From positions 62,001-126,000 of the forward strand of contig NZ_BBIS01000003.1 of the NCBI RefSeq assembly GCF_000730605.1: a DNA stretch of 64,000 nucleotides, read 5' to 3'. The notes under the pieces are model-generated. The model searched no databases, was not told the origin of the DNA, and was given only the letters and a program-made list of their open reading frames with translations. This DNA comes from Pseudomonas monteilii NBRC 103158 = DSM 14164 (GTDB lineage Bacteria > Pseudomonadota > Gammaproteobacteria > Pseudomonadales > Pseudomonadaceae). The position numbers were made by a program, and so were the translations under genes. Within the stretch, counting starts at the first letter, position 1; each line of letters starts with the position of its first letter. Below are positions 56,095 to 64,000 of the stretch, piece after piece.

Positions 56095-57159
56095 ATTAAA
56101 CCGCTTTTCTCCAAGGGCCCTTCGCTGGGCGTTCGCCTGCTCGTTCTGGTGGTGATGTCGGTCGCGTTGATGGTTGTCGACGCGCGCTTTGACGTGCTCA
56201 AACCTGTGCGCAGCCAGATGGGCGTGGTACTGATGGAGTCGTACTGGATCACCGACCTGCCGCAGCGTGCGTGGCAAGGTGTGGCCGGCCAGTTCGGCAG
56301 CCGCAACGAACTGATCGCCGAAAACGAAAAGCTCAAGACCGAGGCCCTGCTGCTGCAGGGGCGCCTGCAAAAGCTGGCGGCCCTGACCGAGCAGAACGTG
56401 CGCCTGCGCGAGTTGCTGAACTCTTCGGCGCTGGTCAACGAAAAGGTCGAAGTGGCCGAGCTGATCGGTGTCGACCCCAACCCGTTCACCCACCGCATCC
56501 TGATCAACAAGGGCGAGCGTGACGGCGTGTTCCTTGGCCAGCCGGTGCTTGATGCCCGGGGCCTGATGGGCCAGGTGGTCGAACTGATGCCCTACACCTC
56601 GCGGGTGCTGCTGCTGACCGACACTACCCACAGCATTCCGGTGCAGGTCAACCGCAACGGCCTGCGCGCCATTGCCAGCGGCACGGGCAACCCAGAGCGC
56701 CTGGAACTGCGCCATGTGGCCGATACCGCCGACATCAAGGAAGGCGACCTGCTGGTCAGCTCCGGCATGGGTCAGCGCTTCCCGGCAGGTTATCCGGTGG
56801 CCACGGTCAACGAAGTGATTCACGATTCCGGCCAGCCGTTCGCCATCGTGCGCGCCATCCCCACCGCCGCGCTCAATCGCAGCCGCTACATGCTGCTGGT
56901 GTTCAGTGACCGGCGTACCCCTGAACAGCGTGCTACCGATGCAGCTATCGCCCAGGAAGAAGCTGACCGCAAGGGCGCCTCGGCCCCTGGCCAGCCGGTA
57001 AGCCCGGGCGAGCAGGGCGTGCCAACCAGCACTGCGCCCGTTGTACCGGCCACGACGGCCGCCCCCGCCGCGCCGGCCGCTCAGCCAGCAGCTCCGGCGG
57101 CTGCCCCTGCCACGCCGGCTGCCGCGCCTGCCGCACCCGCTCACACCCGGAGGCAATGA
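56095..57159 (+). CDS. mreC: MreC, rod-shape determining protein, probable ATT start
   Basis: A 354-residue bitopic periplasmic scaffold of the elongasome. The N-terminal cytoplasmic part KPLFSKGPSLGVRLL, one helix (about 14-33), a coiled coil (about 68-105) and two beta domains are typical. A Pro/Ala-rich tail of about 50 residues ends the protein. The conserved start aligns with E. coli MreC (MKPIFSRGPSL) exactly at ATT 56095, which has GAGGA seven bases before it. Between the in-frame TGA at 56071 and GTG 56149 there is no ATG, GTG or TTG. GTG 56149 would fall inside the transmembrane helix. Confidence 0.88.
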   Translation: MKPLFSKGPSLGVRLLVLVVMSVALMVVDARFDVLKPVRSQMGVVLMESYWITDLPQRAWQGVAGQFGSRNELIAENEKLKTEALLLQGRLQKLAALTEQNVRLRELLNSSALVNEKVEVAELIGVDPNPFTHRILINKGERDGVFLGQPVLDARGLMGQVVELMPYTSRVLLLTDTTHSIPVQVNRNGLRAIASGTGNPERLELRHVADTADIKEGDLLVSSGMGQRFPAGYPVATVNEVIHDSGQPFAIVRAIPTAALNRSRYMLLVFSDRRTPEQRATDAAIAQEEADRKGASAPGQPVSPGEQGVPTSTAPVVPATTAAPAAPAAQPAAPAAAPATPAAAPAAPAHTRRQ

Positions 57160-57647
57160 TGCCTGCATCGCGCCGCAACAACGGCTGGGTCATCTGGCTG
57201 ACTTTTGCTATTGGCCTGCTGCTCAGCGTCTCGCCCATGCCGCAGTTCATGGAAGTGTTCCGGCCCATGTGGCTGGCCTTGCTGGTGTCGTTCTGGACCC
57301 TGGCCGTGCCGAACAAGGTCGGCATGACCACCGCGTTCGTGCTGGGCCTGGCCGAGGACGTGCTGTATGGAACCCTGCTGGGGCAGAACGCACTTATCCT
57401 GACCCTCATCACCTTCCTGGTGCTGTCGCTGCAACAGCGCTTGCGCATGTTCCCCATGTGGCAGCAGAGCCTGGTCATCCTGGTGATCTTCGGCATCGCC
57501 CAATTGATCCAGCTGTGGCTCAGCGCACTGACCGGCAATCGCCTGCCTACCTTGGCGCTGGTCTGGTCGGCGGTCATCAGTGCCTTGCTCTGGCCGTGGA
57601 TCAGCTTTGCCCTGCGCGACCTGCGCCGACGCTTGCATATCAACTGA
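57159..57647 (+). CDS. mreD: MreD, rod-shape determining membrane protein
   Basis: A 162-residue protein with about five helices that fills the third position of mreBCD. WVIWLTFAIGLLLSVSPMP and GLAEDVLYGTLLGQNAL are family-typical. Two consecutive ATGs exist; 57159 has GGAGG at the better distance (five bases) and overlaps the mreC stop by one base. maf follows after 33 bases. Confidence 0.94.
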   Translation: MPASRRNNGWVIWLTFAIGLLLSVSPMPQFMEVFRPMWLALLVSFWTLAVPNKVGMTTAFVLGLAEDVLYGTLLGQNALILTLITFLVLSLQQRLRMFPMWQQSLVILVIFGIAQLIQLWLSALTGNRLPTLALVWSAVISALLWPWISFALRDLRRRLHIN

Positions 57648-57680
57648 CGGCGACGTCGACACTGACAGGGAGATGTCTGC

Positions 57681-58292
57681 ATGAACCCGCTATACCTGGC
57701 CTCCGGCTCGCCCCGTCGTCGTGAACTGCTGACCCAGATCGGCGTGCCGTTCAGCGTTGTCAGTGCTCCCATCGATGAAACCCCGCTGCCCGACGAAAGC
57801 GCCCAGGCCTACGTCGAACGCCTGGCCCGGGCCAAGGCTGCCGCCGGCCTGGCCAGTGTCGAGGGCCCGGCTGTCGTGCTGGGCGCAGACACCGCCGTGG
57901 TGCTCGATGGTCGTATTCTCGGCAAGCCGGAAAGCCGCGAAGATGCCTTGGCCATGCTGGCCGACCTGTCAGGCCGCGAGCATCAGGTACTGACCGCCGT
58001 CGCCCTCACCGATGGCCAGCGTGTTCAAAGCTTGAGCGTCACCAGCCATGTGCGCTTCCGTGCGATCAGCGACGATGAAGCGCAGCGCTACTGGGCCAGC
58101 GGCGAACCGGCGGACAAGGCGGGTGGCTACGCCATCCAGGGCCTGGGCGCGGTGTTCGTCACTGGCCTGTCCGGCAGCTACTCGGCGGTGGTCGGCCTGC
58201 CCCTCAGCGAAACGGCCGATTTGCTTGGCCAGTTCGGCGTTGCCTGCTGGCAATCGCCGGCGCATACGCCAGAGGTAACAAACCTGCAGTAG
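57681..58292 (+). CDS. maf: Maf-family nucleoside triphosphate pyrophosphatase (YhdE type)
   Basis: A 203-residue house-cleaning enzyme that hydrolyses dTTP/UTP and modified nucleotides. The family motif [11 protein letters not shown] at residues 6-16 and later [13 protein letters not shown] and [10 protein letters not shown] are present. The S-x-S-P-R-R signature places it in the YhdE (dTTP/UTP) rather than YceF group. It is in the conserved mreD-maf-rng order. Confidence 0.93.
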   Translation: MNPLYLASGSPRRRELLTQIGVPFSVVSAPIDETPLPDESAQAYVERLARAKAAAGLASVEGPAVVLGADTAVVLDGRILGKPESREDALAMLADLSGREHQVLTAVALTDGQRVQSLSVTSHVRFRAISDDEAQRYWASGEPADKAGGYAIQGLGAVFVTGLSGSYSAVVGLPLSETADLLGQFGVACWQSPAHTPEVTNLQ

Positions 58293-58346
58293 CCAGCAAT
58301 GCATACGCCATCCATCATTACAAAAGACCTTTGACGAGAGCCGGCC

Positions 58347-59804
58347 ATGAGTGAAGAGATCCTGATCAACATCACCCCGATGGAGTCACGTGTGGCGGTG
58401 GTGGAAAACGGGGTACTGCAGGAGGTGCACGTCGAGCGCACCCAGCGCCGTGGCATTGTTGGCAATATCTACAAGGGCAAGGTGGTGCGCGTGCTGCCAG
58501 GCATGCAGGCGGCCTTCGTCGACATTGGCCTGGAGCGCGCAGCGTTCATCCATGCCTCGGAAATTTCCCAGCGCGAAGGCTCGGCGGTAGAGAACATCAC
58601 CGCCCTGGTCCATGAAGGCCAGGCCTTGGTGGTGCAGGTGACCAAGGACCCGATCGGCACCAAGGGCGCGCGCCTGACCACCCAGTTGTCGATCCCTTCG
58701 CGCTACCTGGTGTACATGCCCCGCAGCAGCCATGTTGGCATATCGCTGAAGATTGAAGACGAAGCCGAGCGTGATCGCCTCAAGCAGGTGGTCAGCGGCT
58801 GCATGGAAAGTGAAAACATCAAGGATGCCGGTGGCTTTATCCTGCGCACCGCCGCCGAAGGCGCACGTGCTGAAGAAATCCTGCAGGATATCCGCTACCT
58901 GCGTCGCCTGTGGGAGCAGATTGGCACCCAGATCAAGACCTGCGGCGCGCCCACGGTCATCTACGAAGACCTGGGCCTGGCCCTGCGCACGCTGCGCGAC
59001 CTGGTCAACCCGAAGATCGAGAAGATCCGTATCGACTCGCGGGAAACCTTCCAGAAAACCACGCAGTTCGTTGGCGAACTGATGCCGGAAATCGCCGACC
59101 GCCTCGAGCACTACCCGGGCGAGCGCCCAATCTTCGACCTGTACGGCGTTGAAGACGAGATCCAGCGTGCGCTGGAGCGCAAGGTGCCGCTCAAGTCGGG
59201 TGGCTATCTGGTGGTCGACCCGGCCGAAGCGATGACCACCATCGATGTGAACACCGGCGCGTTCGTCGGCCATCGCAACCTGGAAGAGACCATCTTCAAG
59301 ACCAACCTGGAAGCCGCCACCGCCATCGCCCGGCAACTGCGTCTGCGCAATATCGGCGGCATCATCATCATCGACTTCATCGACATGGAAGATGAAGAGC
59401 ACCAGCGCCAGGTGCTGCGCACCCTGGAAAAACAGCTGGAGCGCGATCACGCCAAGACCAACATCATCGGTATTACCGAGCTGGGCCTGGTGCAGATGAC
59501 CCGCAAGCGCACCCGTGAAAGCCTGGAGCAGGTGCTGTGTGAGCCCTGCCTGGCCTGCCAGGGGCGCGGCAAACTGAAAACCCCCGAGACCATTTGTTAC
59601 GAGATCTTCCGTGAGATCCTGCGTGAGGCTCGGGCCTATCAGGCTGAGGGCTACCGTGTACTGGCCAACCAGAAGGTGGTCGACCGCCTGCTGGATGAAG
59701 AGTCTGGCAACGTCGCTGAGCTGGAGGCTTTCATCGGTCGAACCATTCGCTTCCAGGTCGAGTCGATGTATTCGCAGGAACAATACGACGTGGTGCTGCT
59801 CTGA
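58347..59804 (+). CDS. rng: Ribonuclease G
   Basis: A 485-residue endoribonuclease that matures the 5' end of 16S rRNA and decays mRNAs. An S1 domain at about 38-125 (GIVGNIYKGKVVRVLPGMQAAFVDIG) is followed by the RNase H-like and DNase I-like catalytic part, with TIDVNTGAFVG and IIIDFIDMEDEEHQ supplying the acidic Mg ligands. The Zn-link is CEPC with Cys398 and Cys401. There is no long C-terminal scaffold, so it is RNase G, not E. Confidence 0.97.
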   Translation: MSEEILINITPMESRVAVVENGVLQEVHVERTQRRGIVGNIYKGKVVRVLPGMQAAFVDIGLERAAFIHASEISQREGSAVENITALVHEGQALVVQVTKDPIGTKGARLTTQLSIPSRYLVYMPRSSHVGISLKIEDEAERDRLKQVVSGCMESENIKDAGGFILRTAAEGARAEEILQDIRYLRRLWEQIGTQIKTCGAPTVIYEDLGLALRTLRDLVNPKIEKIRIDSRETFQKTTQFVGELMPEIADRLEHYPGERPIFDLYGVEDEIQRALERKVPLKSGGYLVVDPAEAMTTIDVNTGAFVGHRNLEETIFKTNLEAATAIARQLRLRNIGGIIIIDFIDMEDEEHQRQVLRTLEKQLERDHAKTNIIGITELGLVQMTRKRTRESLEQVLCEPCLACQGRGKLKTPETICYEIFREILREARAYQAEGYRVLANQKVVDRLLDEESGNVAELEAFIGRTIRFQVESMYSQEQYDVVLL

Positions 59805-59892
59805 GGCTTTCCAGAACACGCCGCAGGATGGTCGGGCTGGCAAAACTGCCGCTACCAGCCATCATGGATAAACGACTTGGAGGGCCATGGCC

Positions 59893-62800
59893 ATGGGACG
59901 TCTGACCCGCGTTCTTGTCGCCTTGACCCGCTGGGGGCTGGGCTTATGCGCCCTGTTGGCGGTGTTGGTGGCGCTGTATGTCAGCCTCGGTCGCGAACTG
60001 GTGCCGCTGGTGGCCGAGTACCGCGCCGATGTGGAAAGCAAGGCCGAGCAGGCGCTGGGCCTGCCGGTGCATGTCGGTGCCCTTGAGGGCCGGTGGAGCG
60101 GGCTGGCTCCGGTGCTGCGGGTGCGCGACCTGCAACTGGGCGAAGGCGCTACGGCGTTGCGCCTGGATGACGTGAAGGTGGTGCCTGATGTCTGGGCCAG
60201 CCTTACCGCCCGTGAAGTGCGCCTGGCGCGCATTCAGCTGGGCGGCCTGCAACTGATCTTGCGCGAGAACGAGCAGGGCGCCTGGAACCTCGAAGGCCTG
60301 CCGAAAAAAGACGACGCACCACTCGACCCCGCCGACCTGCTGCAGCGCCTGCGTCAATTGGGCCGCGTCGATGTGTTCGACAGCCTGGTCACCTTGCACC
60401 CCTGGCAGCGTGACCCGCTCACCCTCACCTATGTCAGCGCCGGCCTGCAGGCGGGTGCTTCACGGCAAGTGCTGGAGTTGCGCGCCACCTTGCCGGATGG
60501 CCAGCCTCTGTCGCTGAACCTGCAAAGCCGTGTGTCAGCCAAGGCCTGGCGTGATGGCCAGGTGGAGGCCTACCTGAGCCTACCGCAAAGTGACTGGGCG
60601 CGCTGGTTGCCACCACGCCTGCTCGGTGAGTGGCAAGCTGAAGCGTTGCGAGCGGGTGGCGAGTTCTGGGTCGATTGGCGCAAAGGGCAGTTGCAGCAGG
60701 CTGTGGTGCGGCTTAACGCGCCTGAACTGCGGGGTGCCTATACCGGCCGCAAGGCTGCCACGCTGAGCAACCTGGCCCTGGGCGCCTGGTTCCAGCGCCG
60801 GGATCAAGGCTTCGATGTGGTGGTCGACTCCCTGGCCATGGACATCGGCAAGGCCCGCTGGGAGTCGCACTTGCAGTTGCAGCAGCGCCCGGGCGAGAAC
60901 GCAGCCGATGAAAACTGGCGGGTGCAGGCCGACCGGCTCGATCTCACGCCCTTGACCCCGTTGATCGATGCTTTGGCGCCGTTGCCTGAGAAGGTCATGG
61001 CCGTGGTCGATGGCCTGAAAGTAACCGGCGCGCTGCGCAATGTGCGGTTGGAGGCCCGGCCGAAAGCCGAGGGCGACAAACGCCTGCAGTTCGAGGCCAA
61101 CCTGGAAAAGGTCGGTTTCGATGCCTATCACAATGCCCCGGCTGCCGGTAACGTCAGCGGCAGCATCAGCGGTGACCTGGGCCATGGTGAGCTGCGGTTG
61201 GATACGGAGGCGTTCATGCTGCATCTGTACCCGATCTTCGCCAAGCCCTGGCACTACCAGAAGGCCAATGCACGCCTGACCTGGGCCTTGGACAAAGACG
61301 GTTTCACCCTGATTGCGCCGTACCTCAAGGTGCTGGGCGAAGAGGGCAAGATCGCCGGTGATTTCCTGATTCGCCTGTTGTTCGAGGAAGGCCGCGAGGA
61401 CTACATGGACCTGCGCGTCGGCCTGACCGAAGGCGATGGCCGCTATACCGCCAAGTACTTGCCCGAGGTGCTCAGCCCGGCCCTCGACGAGTGGTTGCGC
61501 AGCGCGATCGTCAAGGGCACGGTGGATGAAGGCTACTTCCAGTACCAGGGCTCGCTGAATCATGGCGCGGCTCCCGAAGCACGCAGTATCAGCCTGTTCT
61601 TCAAGGTGCGCGATGCCGCCCTGGACTTCCAGCCTGGCTGGCCGCAGGTGCAGCACGTGGATGGCGATGTGTTCATCGAGGACAGCGGTGTGCGCATCAA
61701 GGCCCAACGCGGCGTGTTGCTCGACACCAAGGTCAGCGATGTGACGGTCGATATCCCGCATGTCGACGGTGATCAGCACAGCCACCTGTACCTGGATGGA
61801 GACTTCGACGGCACCCTGGGCGATGGGCTGAAAATTCTCAAGGAAGCGCCAATCGGTACCGGTGAGATTTTCGCCGGCTGGGAGGGTGAAGGGCCGCTGA
61901 AGGGCAAGGTCAAGCTCGATATCCCCTTGGCCCATGGGCCGCGACCGAAAGTACAGGTGGACTTCGCCACCAACGATGCGCGGCTGAAAGTCGCCCCGCC
62001 GAGCCTGGAGTTGAACCGCCTGAAGGGTGATTTCAGCTTTGATTTCGACAAAGGCCTGAGCGGCAAGGGCATCAGCCTGCAAGCCTTCGGCAAGCCGGTA
62101 ACGGCGCAAATCACTGCTGAAGGCCAGGCCGGCCAGATGCAGACCCGCATTAATGCCAATGGCCAGGTGTCGCTCAAGGCGTTGACCGAATGGCTGCAGT
62201 TCAAGCAGGCCCTACCGGCCTCCGGCGACTTGCCTTACCAGCTACAGGTCAACCTGGGTAGCCGGGAAAACAGCCTGAGCGTCACTTCCAACCTCAAGGG
62301 CCTGGCAATCGACCTGCCGGCACCGTTCGGCAAAGCGGTGGCGGATACCCGCGACAGCCGTTTCAGCATGAACCTGCAGGGGGCGGAGCGTCGCTTCGAT
62401 GCCGCCTACACCGACCTTGCCCGCTTTGCTTATGCCGCGCCGGCCGACGCACTGGCCCAGGGGCGCGGTGAGTTGTTGCTGGGCGCCGGTAACGCTCAAG
62501 TGCCGGCCGGTCAAGGCCTGCGGATACGTGGCCGCCTGGAGGCTTTGGACCTGGCACCTTGGCAAGAGCAGGCAGCGCGCCTGGCGGGCGACGACCCCGG
62601 TGGCAGCGCGCGGCAAAACCTGCAAAGCGTAGACCTGAGCATTGGCCAGTTGAAAGCCTTTGGCATGGACCTGAATCAGGCAGTGGTGAGGCTGGCACGA
62701 GGCGGTCAGGCTTGGGACCTGCGCCTTGACAGCAAGGAAGTGATAGGTAACGCACGCGTGCCGGATGCCAAAGGATCGCCCATGGTGGTGCGCATGCAAA

Positions 62801-63708
62801 CCTTGCGTTTGCCGGCGGCCGACCCTGCCCAGGCGCAAGCTGAGGATGGCCCCGATCCGCTGGCCTCGTTCGACCCGCGCAAGGTCCCGGCGCTGGACCT
62901 GAGCATCGACAAGCTGTACCGCGGCGACGACTTGTTCGGCAGTGCCTCGATCAAGTTGCGACCCACCGCGCGTGGTGTTAGCGCCCGTGATATCGACCTC
63001 GACTTCAAAGGCCTGCGTATCGACGGCGGCGGTGGCTGGGAAGGCGAAACGGGTAAGACCAGCAGCTGGTACAAAGGGCGCCTGGACGGTAAGAACCTGG
63101 CCGATGTACTCAAGGCCTGGGGCTTTGCCCCGACCGTGACCAGCCGCGATTTCCGCCTGGATGTGGATGGCCGCTGGCCGGGTTCGCCGGCTGCGGTCGG
63201 GCTGGAGCGCTTCTCGGGCAGCATGGACGCGGCACTGCGTACCGGCCAGTTCGTCGAGGTTGAAGGCAGCGCCCAGGCGTTGCGGGTATTCGGCCTGCTC
63301 AACTTCAACTCCATTGGCCGACGCCTGCGTCTGGACTTCTCCGACCTGTTCGAGAAAGGCCTGGCCTATGACCGGGTCAAGGGCCTGCTGGTGGCCAGTG
63401 ACGGGGTGTATGTGACCCGCGAGCCCATCAGCGTGACCGGCCCGTCGAGCAATTTCGAGCTGGATGGGACCCTGGACATGGTGCGCGACCGGATTGATGC
63501 CAATCTGCAGGTCAGCCTGCCGGTGACCAACAACCTGCCGCTGGCGGCACTGATTGTCGGCGCGCCGGCTGTAGGTGGCGCCTTGTTCCTGGTCGATCGG
63601 TTGATCGGTGACCGTGTTTCGCGCTTTGCCAGTGTGCACTACCGTGTCGAAGGACCGGTTAAAGAGCCTAGAATCACCTTTGTGAAACCTTTCGAGAAAT
63701 CCCGCTAG
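59893..63708 (+). CDS. yhdP: YhdP-family AsmA-like lipid-transport protein
   Basis: A 1271-residue envelope protein. One N-terminal transmembrane helix (about 10-32) anchors it in the inner membrane. The rest is a long periplasmic beta-groove of the AsmA/TAM type, full of GPSSNFELDG-, GDFSFDF- and SGSISGDL-like beta repeats, and ends KEPRITFVKPFEKSR. In E. coli YhdP with TamB and YdbH moves phospholipids to the outer membrane. GGAGGG is eight bases before ATG 59893, while an ATG two codons earlier is too close. It follows rng, as in many gammaproteobacteria. Confidence 0.93.
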   Translation: MGRLTRVLVALTRWGLGLCALLAVLVALYVSLGRELVPLVAEYRADVESKAEQALGLPVHVGALEGRWSGLAPVLRVRDLQLGEGATALRLDDVKVVPDVWASLTAREVRLARIQLGGLQLILRENEQGAWNLEGLPKKDDAPLDPADLLQRLRQLGRVDVFDSLVTLHPWQRDPLTLTYVSAGLQAGASRQVLELRATLPDGQPLSLNLQSRVSAKAWRDGQVEAYLSLPQSDWARWLPPRLLGEWQAEALRAGGEFWVDWRKGQLQQAVVRLNAPELRGAYTGRKAATLSNLALGAWFQRRDQGFDVVVDSLAMDIGKARWESHLQLQQRPGENAADENWRVQADRLDLTPLTPLIDALAPLPEKVMAVVDGLKVTGALRNVRLEARPKAEGDKRLQFEANLEKVGFDAYHNAPAAGNVSGSISGDLGHGELRLDTEAFMLHLYPIFAKPWHYQKANARLTWALDKDGFTLIAPYLKVLGEEGKIAGDFLIRLLFEEGREDYMDLRVGLTEGDGRYTAKYLPEVLSPALDEWLRSAIVKGTVDEGYFQYQGSLNHGAAPEARSISLFFKVRDAALDFQPGWPQVQHVDGDVFIEDSGVRIKAQRGVLLDTKVSDVTVDIPHVDGDQHSHLYLDGDFDGTLGDGLKILKEAPIGTGEIFAGWEGEGPLKGKVKLDIPLAHGPRPKVQVDFATNDARLKVAPPSLELNRLKGDFSFDFDKGLSGKGISLQAFGKPVTAQITAEGQAGQMQTRINANGQVSLKALTEWLQFKQALPASGDLPYQLQVNLGSRENSLSVTSNLKGLAIDLPAPFGKAVADTRDSRFSMNLQGAERRFDAAYTDLARFAYAAPADALAQGRGELLLGAGNAQVPAGQGLRIRGRLEALDLAPWQEQAARLAGDDPGGSARQNLQSVDLSIGQLKAFGMDLNQAVVRLARGGQAWDLRLDSKEVIGNARVPDAKGSPMVVRMQTLRLPAADPAQAQAEDGPDPLASFDPRKVPALDLSIDKLYRGDDLFGSASIKLRPTARGVSARDIDLDFKGLRIDGGGGWEGETGKTSSWYKGRLDGKNLADVLKAWGFAPTVTSRDFRLDVDGRWPGSPAAVGLERFSGSMDAALRTGQFVEVEGSAQALRVFGLLNFNSIGRRLRLDFSDLFEKGLAYDRVKGLLVASDGVYVTREPISVTGPSSNFELDGTLDMVRDRIDANLQVSLPVTNNLPLAALIVGAPAVGGALFLVDRLIGDRVSRFASVHYRVEGPVKEPRITFVKPFEKSR

Positions 63709-63716
63709 GAGTGCCC

Positions 63717-64000
63717 ATGAAGGCAGCGGTAATCCAGATGGTCAGCCAGGACGATGTGCTGGACAACCTGCAACGTGCCGGTGCCCTGTTGGAGCAGGCC
63801 GCGATGGGCGGCGCACGGCTGGCCGTGCTGCCAGAAAATTTCGCTGCCATGGGCCGTAAGGATGCCGCTGCCATCGGCCGTGCCGAAGCGTTGGGTGAAG
63901 GGCCGATCCTGCCATGGTTGAAACGCACCGCCCGTGACCTCAAGTTATGGATTGTTGCCGGTACCTTGCCCTTGCCACCGGTCGGCCAGCCCGAGGCCAA
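63717..64000 (+). CDS. Carbon-nitrogen hydrolase (NIT1-type), N-terminal part
   Basis: The first 94 codons of a nitrilase-superfamily gene that runs off the window; the frame is open to the end. ATG 63717 follows TAGGAG and lies eight bases after yhdP. MKAAVIQMVSQDDVLDNL is a typical start, and Glu40 in VLPENFAAMG is the first member of the Glu-Lys-Cys triad. Position after yhdP suggests the Nit1-like deaminated-glutathione amidase; lysine and cysteine lie outside the window so this is not proven. Confidence 0.88.
   Translation, partial: MKAAVIQMVSQDDVLDNLQRAGALLEQAAMGGARLAVLPENFAAMGRKDAAAIGRAEALGEGPILPWLKRTARDLKLWIVAGTLPLPPVGQPEA

Overview
The window looks like a core chromosomal segment of a Pseudomonas putida-group bacterium. 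The evidence is the high GC content, the gene order (rlmN-pilF-rodZ-ispG-hisS-yfgM-bamB-der; gatCAB divergent from mreBCD-maf-rng-yhdP), the roxS/roxR pair, the piuB-piuA/piuC-speC neighbourhood, and many short REP-type palindromes of the form found in this group (GGGAGCGGGCTTGCCCGCGAA-like). I saw no rRNA, tRNA, CRISPR array, insertion sequence, phage or integrative element. Coding density is high and most genes are recognisable housekeeping or nutrient-uptake genes.

Region 1 (1-8 kb, + strand) is a long colinear housekeeping run: the end of rlmN, a type IV pilus lipoprotein (pilF/pilW), rodZ, ispG, hisS, a YfgM-type protein, bamB and, after three tandem hairpins, der. Region 2 (8-10 kb) holds an overlapping methionine aminotransferase / omega-amidase pair. 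Region 3 (10-22.5 kb) is iron-related: piuB (PepSY membrane domain fused to flavodoxin reductase), the TonB receptor piuA, the oxygenase piuC, a Sel1 protein, speC, then a complete FecI-FecR-FecA type surface-signalling system. Region 4 (22.5-26 kb) is an osmoprotectant ABC transporter operon. prfC follows.

Region 5 (28-31.9 kb) is a small catabolic or uptake cluster on the minus strand: a SnoaL-AraC fusion regulator, an FAD amine oxidase-like protein, a cupin and an orphan polyamine-type binding protein. A membrane protein and a 24-residue membrane peptide lie beside it. Region 6 (33-44 kb) is a dipeptide uptake locus: three periplasmic binding proteins, an OprD-family porin and dppBCDF. Region 7 (44-49.4 kb) has a SIMPL protein, the RoxS/RoxR redox two-component system, an AEC transporter and an AroP-like permease. 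Region 8 (49.4-54.7 kb, minus) has a PcaC-like protein, a Ca/Na antiporter-like protein, an RlpA-like lipoprotein and gatC-gatA-gatB. Region 9 (54.9-64 kb, +) is mreB-mreC-mreD-maf-rng-yhdP and the start of a nitrilase-family gene.

The most unusual observation is that two genes, mreC and the Ca/Na antiporter-like gene, appear to start at ATT codons. Each ATT has a well-spaced Shine-Dalgarno sequence, and no ATG/GTG/TTG upstream in frame could give a full-length protein. Other unexplained structures are strong perfect or near-perfect inverted repeats between bamB and der, upstream of prfC, upstream of piuA, between mreB and mreC, and at 33.2 kb.
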